Assembly (NCBI GenBank): GCA_905250125.1
Contig: CAJNOL010001011.1
Span: 1 to 64,000, forward strand
Reading direction: 5' to 3'
Length of the DNA stretch: 64,000 bases
Origin: Rotaria sordida
Lineage: Eukaryota > Rotifera > Eurotatoria > Philodinida > Philodinidae
A program made the position numbers and the translations under genes. The notes under the pieces are model-generated. The model was not told where the DNA came from. It worked only from the letters and a program-made list of their open reading frames with translations, and searched no databases. Of the stretch, positions 57,539 to 64,000 are shown one piece after another; position 1 is the first letter of the stretch; each line of letters starts with the position of its first letter.

Positions 57539-60103
57539 CTGACAATGGAGGTGTTTGTGCTGTCCCCGAGAAAAATGCAATCTATTAGCATCAAATGAAA
57601 GCTCTCAGTGCCAAACTAACAAGGTTAAAATATAGGCTGCCCTTGGCCTGTCTTAAGAGAGATATTCAATTTTTACGGTAGTCATTTTTTGTGTATATAG
57701 CAACATTAAGATCATTTTGTAGCAATTTTTCATAGAATCAACGGAGTATTTTAATGATAGGCTTCGAGAATCTTTTTAAAGCATATCAATAACAGTAAAA
57801 TGACATTAGCTTTAGCCTCTTCTGAAAATTCAATACAATTAAAATGAAAGCAAGTTATATAATGCATTTGACAATTGACTTATACCCTTAATTCATGCAC
57901 TAAAAGTGCATTGATGTATCACTTGGTGGTCTATTGACCATTTCTGTATGATTGGTGTCAAGAAATTACCAAGACATATACTATTCAATAGTTGCTCTCT
58001 TGTTTTCTCTGCTATATTTAACCTATAAAAAGATTCATTTAATCAAATTAAAACATGAATTTATTGAATATCACTAAACATCTTGTTTATTTAACTCAAA
58101 CTGAATATGGATATGAGCATTCTGCTATTACTACTGATGAAATTTGTGCTTCCAAGCAGTTGTTCCAGGTTCTGAAGTCATTTAAAGATAGCTATTTCAG
58201 TGAAATTTATACTTATGATACTCTCGAATTAGCTGATCAATATGATGAATTAACTGATGATGAAGAAACCGATGATGAATATGACGAAACAACCGATCAA
58301 GAAGAAGATAGTGATGGTGAAGCTGATGATTATAATGAGAATGAACACTATGATATAAAAAATCATTTTACATTAGAAGAAATGGAAAATATAATCGAAT
58401 GGGTTGATGAACATCCAAATGCTAGATTTACAAATATTTCTCATCGATTTCGGAAAATCAAATCCATGAAGTATATATTAAGGTTTAGAAAATACGTTGA
58501 AAATACCGGCGCCAAATTAGAAAAATAAAAACAAATAAAGGAATTTATATTTAATGAATTTTATTTGAAAAGAACAGTTGAAAAAGAAGTTGTTCATGAT
58601 GATGATTTAGAACTTTACGCAATTCAAAAAGCAAGAGAATTAGATTGGGATACCTTCAAGACAAGCAAATCCTTTATCAATACTTTTAAAAAAGAAAATG
58701 GTATATCATCGCGATGGTACAATAAATTCATTACTCGAATTAGATCGAATAGAAAAGTCTGCAGCTTAAATGGTAATTAAACTTTTACTTGCTGTTGAAA
58801 AATATGTACTATCTAATTTACAAAATATTTTAGATGTTCGAAATTGGATTGAAAGTAAAAGAACATTGATATCAAAGTATTCTTCTGATCAAATTTTAAA
58901 TAGCGATCATTGTTCATTTCAAGAAGAGTATGTCTCTCCACGAACTCTTTCACTGGCGAAAGAACAACAGAAGTGGCTATTAAAAGAAAGCACAATGTCA
59001 CTCATTCCTATACAGTGCAACCTGTTACATCAGCTACTGGTCGATTACTGAACAAATTCTTACTTGTTCTTCAAGAAAGAGAAGATGAATTTGGCGGTAT
59101 AGTGGTAAAAAACATGATTATTCCACCAAATGGTATAGTGCAAGCATCAAAATCCGGAAAAAGCACTGCTGCAAACCATTATATATTTTTAAATGATGCA
59201 CTACGTCCTTGCGTACATAAAAAATTTCTTCTCTTCCTTGATTCTTGAACAATTCAAACTGATCAAAATAAATTTCGAAAAGTATTTCTACATCAAGACA
59301 GTCAACTATTGATTTTTCCCGAAGGATCAACCGGTCATATTCAACCTCAAGATTTATCATTACTTCGTTCATGGCGATATTCCCACAAGAAAATCGAACA
59401 CAAATGAATTTAAGTGATCGGCAATATTTCATCAGCGTACATTCCGTCATCCATAATCAACTATCAGCTCCACAATTCGAAAACCTCATTAAGAGTGGAT
59501 TTATACAAGCTCGAATAACTAATGAAACAATTGGACAGATCGAAAAACCAAAAGACATTTGTTTCAAATTTTATGATTTATACTGTTCATTCCAAGATTG
59601 TGATGAATGAACATTATTAAAATGTGCTTGGTGGAAAAATACTTTATGCTATTATCATTTGATTGAAGATTTACATCTTCATTTATAGTATATCTATTGA
59701 ATTAGTGTATTCTATAACCTATTTTTTTCCATTTCGAATAAAATAAGAACTATAGATGGACTGAAATTTTCAATAACTGTTATCTGATATTTATCTATAC
59801 TGATATTATTCGAGCTTCAGAAGAGGCTAAAGCGAATGTCATCTTACTGTTATTGATATACTTTAAAAAGATTCTCGAAGCCTATCATTAAAATACTCCG
59901 TTGATTCTATGAAAAATTGATACAAAATGATCTTAATGTTGCTATATACACAAAAAATGACTATCGTAAAAATTGAATATCTCTCTTAAGACAGGCCAAG
60001 GGCAGCCTATATTTTAACCTTGTTAGTTTGGCACTGAGAGCTTTCATTTGATGTTAATAGATTGCATTTTTCGCGGGGACAGCACAAACACCTCCATTGT
60101 TAG
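57539..60103. mobile_element. DNA transposon with ~290-bp terminal inverted repeats
   Basis: Ends CTGACAATGGAGGTGTTTGT and, inverted, CTAACAATGGAGGTGTTTGT; the match runs inwards through GCTGTCCCCG, GGCCTGTCTTAAGAGA, AAAATGACTA and TCTTCTGAAG-type blocks, to about 57835 on the left and 59815 on the right. It contains a decayed transposase on the plus strand. A target duplication was not clear. Long TIRs plus a DDE-type core suggest a cut-and-paste element. Both arms are well conserved with each other although the coding part is broken. Confidence 0.85.
58055..59610 (+). pseudogene. Broken DDE-type transposase of the 57.5-60.1 kb element
   Basis: Starts at ATG 58055. An acidic low-complexity region (DELTDDEETDDEYDETTDQ) is followed by a helix-turn-helix-like part (DTFKTSKSFINTFKKENGIS) and a catalytic-domain-like part: FTGERTTEVAIKRKHNVTHS, YTVQPVTSATGRLL, LVLQE, KFLLFLDS and GSTGHIQPQDLSLLRSW. 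The last two supply candidate second and third acidic catalytic residues (LD and QPQD). The frame is interrupted by TAA at 58526-58528, by a shift near 58945, by TGA at 59246-59248 directly after FLDS, and by later stops. It resembles DDE_1/pogo-CENP-B-like transposases, but the superfamily is uncertain. Not functional as written. Confidence 0.7.
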
Positions 60104-60279
60104 TCCTAGAGACTTTCTTTCATTAGAAATATTTCGTAAATCTTACTGCTCGTTATTCTTGCTATGGTGTTAACAGAAAATAATCACAGGTTCCGGTTTT
60201 TTACCTTCAATAGCCTTTGATCAATTTTCTAGACGAAAACTTTACTAAAAACAGTAGTAAAAGAAAAGTGAGACTGACC

Positions 60280-61000
60280 TCGGGTTCGAATTCTCCGCCT
60301 TCTATTACCTTTGGTCAAATTTTTTGGAGAACATTGATAATTAATAACCAGTTAATAACTAATTAATTAAATCTGACCTTAGATTTGGATTCCCCACCCT
60401 CAATTATCTTTGGTCAAGTTTATGGAAAATATTAATAATCAGTTAATTAGTAATTAATAATTAATTAATTAAAAATGGCCTCAGATTTGAACTCCTCAGC
60501 CCGGATTACATTTGGTCAAGTTTTATGGAAAATAATCCTTTTTGTTTTCACATTATTCTTGGACCAATCACTGAAGTGCGGGCATACAAGCAAGCAAGCA
60601 ATCAGACAATTTATGTTTGCTAGACTCTTCTCTACGAGAAAGAGAAAAAGTCGTTTTTTTGGTAAAAAAAAATTTTTTTCTAAAATTATGAAAAAATGAA
60701 TGTTACCATTGGATTCCCCAATCCAAAAAACCCTCTGATCAAACTTTTTAAAAAAAATTATTTTTTTTTTTAAAAAGTCGTTTTTTTGTAAAAATTTTTT
60801 TTTTGAAAAATCATAAAAAACTAATGGTACCAATGGATTCCCCGACCCAAAAAACCTTTGGTCAAACTTTATAAAAAGAACATCCTTTGTGTTTTCACAT
60901 TATTTTTGAGTCAATCAGTGAAGTGCGGATATACAAGCAAGCAAGCAAACAATTTAGTTTTGCTAGACTGTTCTGTACGAGAAAGAGAATAAGCAGTAAT
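60280..61000. repeat. Degenerate tandem repeats
   Basis: The phrase CCTTTGGTCAA(A/G)(T/C)TTT preceded by ATTCCCC.ACCC recurs at about 60310, 60410, 60505, 60730 and 60850. A longer unit, including GTGTTTTCACATTATT, TCA.TGAAGTGCGG, ATACAAGCAAGCAAGCAA and TTTGCTAGACT.TTCT, occurs twice about 350 bases apart (60505-60650 and 60850-61000). No coding function; ORFs here are Lys/Phe-rich artefacts of A/T runs. Confidence 0.7.
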
Positions 61001-61211
61001 ATCAAAAAAAAAACGATTATCATCCGCTGCGTAAGTGATATGGGGCTGTCGCACGCCTAATACACAGTGCGAATAAAAAGCAGCTGTCGAACACCAAATT
61101 TTCTTCTTATCGTCGTTATTTTTTTTTGCATTCTGTCGCTTGCTTACTTTCTTTCATTTACATCGCCTTCCTTATTCACTTTCTCGCTTCATTCAACAAG
61201 CAAATACATTG

Positions 61212-61658
61212 ATGGACGTATCACGCTTCGCTTTTTGTGTCGGATTCATATTATTCATCACGGTGTGCAATGTAGTGCAAAGCAGCAGTGCCGGATTCAA
61301 GATTACAGCCGTGGACCAATACTTGGGTGAGGCCGACGAAACAGGAGAGATTCCTGCCTACCACCTTCAAATGCAAACCGACCAGGCGGTGACGTTTGTT
61401 TCACAGGGTATCGTCATGCCACGTGGAAAGCCCAGTCAACCAAGTAAACCGGACGCGGGCGTGTGGTTGTTCGATGACACCATGTTCCAGTTGCTACCTC
61501 AAGACAAGAACCAGTTCGACGAGACACAGATGCCCGTTACGCTTAAGGCTCTGGAAAACGTGGTCGGGCAAACGCGTGTTCGCTTCGTCGGCAACATTCT
61601 CGGATACGATCGCAAATACGACGTGCTAGTCGAGATAATTAGCAAAGCAAACAAGTGA
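61212..61658 (+). CDS. Small secreted protein, unrecognised, GC-rich single exon
   Basis: ATG 61212 gives 148 residues. A clear signal peptide (MDVSRFAFCVGFILFITVCN, cleavage probably near QSSSA) precedes a mature chain with alternating hydrophobic residues (FKITAVDQYLG, VTFVSQGIVMPRG, AGVWLFDDTMFQLLP, RVRFVGNILGYDRKYDVLVE), suggesting a compact beta-rich fold without cysteines. An in-frame upstream start at 61140 would bury the signal peptide, so I reject it. The coding part is markedly GC-rich (many GTC, GTG, CTC, GGC codons) against flanks that are mostly A/T, and it has no intron. A TATA-like AATAAAAAG lies at about 61072 and poly(A) signals at about 61709 and 61734. No family recognised. 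The composition could mean strong expression or recent acquisition. Confidence 0.78.
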   Translation: MDVSRFAFCVGFILFITVCNVVQSSSAGFKITAVDQYLGEADETGEIPAYHLQMQTDQAVTFVSQGIVMPRGKPSQPSKPDAGVWLFDDTMFQLLPQDKNQFDETQMPVTLKALENVVGQTRVRFVGNILGYDRKYDVLVEIISKANK

Positions 61659-62123
61659 CATCATCTTACTTCTACGTAGAATCAATGTTATTGATAATAG
61701 TATTATGAAAATAAAATCTATTACAAACATTGAGAATAAATGAAGTCATGGAATTTACACCACTTCCATAGAAGACTTCCAGAAAAATATATTTTTTGAT
61801 ATTCCAGTTCATCTGAAGACTGTCTGACAAGTATCTTGAGCGAAAAATAATTGGATTTTATTCACTAGATTTTGGAAGTTGTCTGAGAATATGAGATACA
61901 TCTATTCATATCGTACTTATGCAAGGTTAGCTCATATAGATTCATGTCGAATCCTATCATACTTTTGAACAGTTTAACGATTTTTAAATTTCTCAACGAA
62001 AACATCCAGTTATACTTTGAGTTTCTTTCGAGTATTCCAATCACGAACTCTTCTTCTCACTATAATAGTTTGCAAAGGCGTCATGAAAGGTTCGATAATG
62101 GTCTTCACCAGCGGTGTAGCTAG
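61659..62123. other. 3' region and intergenic spacer
   Basis: Contains AATAAA-type poly(A) signals of the small secreted gene near 61709 and 61734; otherwise empty. Confidence 0.5.
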
Positions 62124-62189
62124 GGAGATGTGGGTGTGAATGTCGGAGTGATTCAAAAAGAGAAACGCCTATACGCACATTCACACCCT
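62124..62189. repeat. TGTGGG-like palindrome
   Basis: The G-rich arm GGGAGATGTGGGTGTGAATG leads to TCGGAGTGATTCAAAAAGAG, then AAACGCCTATACGCACATTC and ACACCC. Loop and right arm match the copy at 48632 almost base for base. Confidence 0.85.
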
Positions 62190-62291
62190 ATATATACTCT
62201 AGGTCAGGACAAGAAAGTGAGATAGGTCTGATTAGTTTCACCATTTATTAATTAAGATTTACATGTTTTCTTACATGAAAATGAACAAGCA

Positions 62292-63950
62292 TTATTTTTT
62301 TTTCAGTTTCAATTTGAGTCGCTGAATATCTTGTGCAACATTAGCCAGCTTGTCCTTGGCGGATTTATCCTTATTAATGTAACATTCAGCTGCTTTTTCG
62401 TAATACATAAGTGCTTTCCGGAATTCAGAATTCTGTTCGTGAACGGAAGCCATATTTTCCCATGTTAAAGCAATTGATGGATGTCTGAATGAAAGAGACT
62501 TTTCTTTAATTAGGATCGACTCTTCGAAATATTGTAGCGCTTTTTTCAAGTCCCCAGTACTTTTGAAGACAAGGCCCAGATTATGTAACGATGTAGCCAC
62601 ATCTGGATGATCATAAGGACGAAGTTTTCTACGAATCATCAAGGCCTGATTATGATACTGATATGCTTTGAAATATTGTTTCTGACTGTCATAAATCGTA
62701 CCTATGTTACTGAGGCACGTAGCAATGGCTAAGTGTTCTTCACCAAAAGTTTGCTTCCAAATTTTCATAGCTTTGTTATAGTATTTAAGTGCTTCTTCAT
62801 GAGTCTTTTGCTTTGCATGGACATTGCCAATACTATTGTAACTATCGGCAAGATTAGGATCATTCAATTTGAGAATTTTTTGTTTTTGGTCTAATGCTAA
62901 TTGATACCAATAGAGACTTTTTGATAAATCATCTTTTTCGAATACAAGATCTCCTAGTTTAGAGTACAAAGAAATGATATCCTTATGATTATTAGGCATC
63001 ATCTCCTGTAAATAACAAAGATGTTTTTCGGCTTCGTCAAGTTTATTCATCTTAATTAATTGCGTGACGAATGCAAGACGTTTCTGTTCGTGACCTACGA
63101 CAAGATTTTCCAATTTCATGTGCTCGATAGTGAACCTTAGACTGTTTTCATGTTCGCTGCATAATTGCATTCGAATGACCCAAAATTGATCGTCGTCACG
63201 GTTCACATTAAGAATCCGATAGACAGATCCAACTGTCATGATCACTTCTCTTTCGTCAGGATGTGCACTGAGTTTGGTGACGTCAGCAAACGGTTTGACT
63301 CCTTGAAGTCGAGGATCAGCATCAATTTCAAAGAAAACTTTTCGAAGACCATCCGAATGATCAAGAAAGCTGCGAGCTTCCTGTGCATCGAGACTTGTTG
63401 AAACAAATGAAGTCATTGAAATTAATTTTCCTGTTGCATTTAACAATCCATCGAATTCTTCCTGCGATATCGATTGACATCGGTAAGTCCGAATCGGTTG
63501 TTGACATCGATGCTTTTCAATTGCTTTCCAAAGATCACCGATGAAGAATCGCATAAGATAAAGCAAAGAAGTATCTTGTCTACGTAATGCTTTGTTCAAC
63601 ATCCGATAGAGAAACGATTCCTTCGTATACCACCATAAGGCTTGATCAGATTTATAATTTCGCTTGAATTCACGAACATTCTTCATTTCTTCTTTATTGT
63701 CTATATACTTTTTTTCACAGATTGAAATTAATTCTTGTTTATCTTTTTCAGTACCTTCTATACGAAGAAGGGAATCCAACAATAATTCAAATTGAACATA
63801 TTGTCCATTGAGACCGAATGATGATCGATCTGTTATCGAATTGTCTTGCAAGAAGGTTATCGAAAACTGTTCTTCGATTTTCTTTTTCTTGCTATGATCT
63901 GTCCTAATTCGATGAATGAGTTCATCGAAGTCTGTGCTTACCAACTTGAT
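62292..63950 (-). CDS. ADP-ribosyltransferase-TPR protein, 3' exon (5' end off window)
   Basis: The exon starts after a 3' splice site (CTATTTAG) at 63951, so at least one upstream exon lies outside the window; the frame here holds 552 codons. Numbered from the VSTDFD segment, residues about 60-265 form an ART fold of the R-S-E type: arginine in IRTYRCQ (R155), the STS motif in SFVSTSLD (182-184) and an E-x-E in DEREVIM (E231, E233). Residues about 290-535 hold at least five TPR units (e.g. NSIGNVHAKQKTHEEALKYY, SNIGTIYDSQKQYFKAYQYH, HNLGLVFKSTGDLKKALQYF). All ART key residues are present, so the enzyme could transfer ADP-ribose to protein targets selected by the TPR array. The architecture is hugely expanded in bdelloids. 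Ends in a basic KLKLKKK tail. A TGTGGG-like palindrome lies about 100 bases past the stop. Confidence 0.9.
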   Translation of the reverse strand: MKLVSTDFDELIHRIRTDHSKKKKIEEQFSITFLQDNSITDRSSFGLNGQYVQFELLLDSLLRIEGTEKDKQELISICEKKYIDNKEEMKNVREFKRNYKSDQALWWYTKESFLYRMLNKALRRQDTSLLYLMRFFIGDLWKAIEKHRCQQPIRTYRCQSISQEEFDGLLNATGKLISMTSFVSTSLDAQEARSFLDHSDGLRKVFFEIDADPRLQGVKPFADVTKLSAHPDEREVIMTVGSVYRILNVNRDDDQFWVIRMQLCSEHENSLRFTIEHMKLENLVVGHEQKRLAFVTQLIKMNKLDEAEKHLCYLQEMMPNNHKDIISLYSKLGDLVFEKDDLSKSLYWYQLALDQKQKILKLNDPNLADSYNSIGNVHAKQKTHEEALKYYNKAMKIWKQTFGEEHLAIATCLSNIGTIYDSQKQYFKAYQYHNQALMIRRKLRPYDHPDVATSLHNLGLVFKSTGDLKKALQYFEESILIKEKSLSFRHPSIALTWENMASVHEQNSEFRKALMYYEKAAECYINKDKSAKDKLANVAQDIQRLKLKLKKK

Positions 63951-64000
63951 CTAAATAGAACATTATTAGAGACCTATACAAAATCGATATTTCCCTTTAC

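Noticed and set aside
60284..60300. GGGTTCGAATTC, resembling a tRNA T-loop
   Set aside because: No acceptor stem, anticodon arm or D-loop upstream; part of the degenerate tandem repeat. No tRNA found elsewhere either.
61067..61629. Other-frame ORFs of 87 and 77 codons over the GC-rich gene
   Set aside because: Shadows of the secreted protein; they lack a signal peptide or coherent hydrophobic pattern.

Overview
The window looks like nuclear DNA of a bdelloid rotifer (Rotaria/Adineta-like). It is very AT-rich. Introns are mostly 45-70 bases, with 3' splice sites a few bases before start codons, as expected if mRNAs receive a spliced leader. Several families typical of bdelloids are present: an ADP-ribosyltransferase + TPR protein, an NHL beta-propeller, a family-1-like GPCR, a fungal-type FAD oxidase, and TGTGGG-like (bdelloid telomere-like) repeats. 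The assignment rests on family content and composition, not on a database search. One 100-base N run (53680-53779) marks an assembly gap.

Layout. 1-16 kb: a piggyBac transposase scrap at the left edge, a minus-strand secreted, probably GPI-anchored FAD oxidase (1429-3153), a long gene-poor stretch, then decayed gene pieces: a CBP/p300 acetyltransferase remnant (10163-10830), a coiled-coil remnant (11698-12110) and an F-box/LRR-like scrap (13059-13277). A complete two-exon GPCR lies at 14402-15451 (minus). 16-24.5 kb is gene-free, with foldback elements and TGTGGG-like repeats. 24592-44220 is one plus-strand gene that I could assemble into 34 exons with an open frame of 2147 residues: an otoferlin-type ferlin. 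Its long introns carry at least six mobile elements, including a TTAA-flanked piggyBac derivative and an hAT-like element with a perfect 8-bp target duplication. 45-46 kb: NHL beta-propeller exon (minus). 46-54.9 kb: non-coding, with a mariner-like element, a large foldback element and the gap. 54.9-57.1 kb: a small unrecognised gene with an in-frame upstream ORF, and a disrupted secreted beta-rich protein. 57.5-60.1 kb: a dead DNA transposon with about 290-bp inverted repeats. 61.2-61.7 kb: a small, intronless, GC-rich secreted protein. 62.3-63.95 kb: an ART-TPR protein running off the right edge.

The genes do not form a pathway or operon; they are independent eukaryotic units. What ties the window together is the dense population of non-autonomous elements. 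The most distinctive is a dispersed family of short palindromes with degenerate TGTGGG arms and a related purine-rich loop, with at least nine palindromic copies and several half copies, found in intergenic DNA and inside a ferlin intron.
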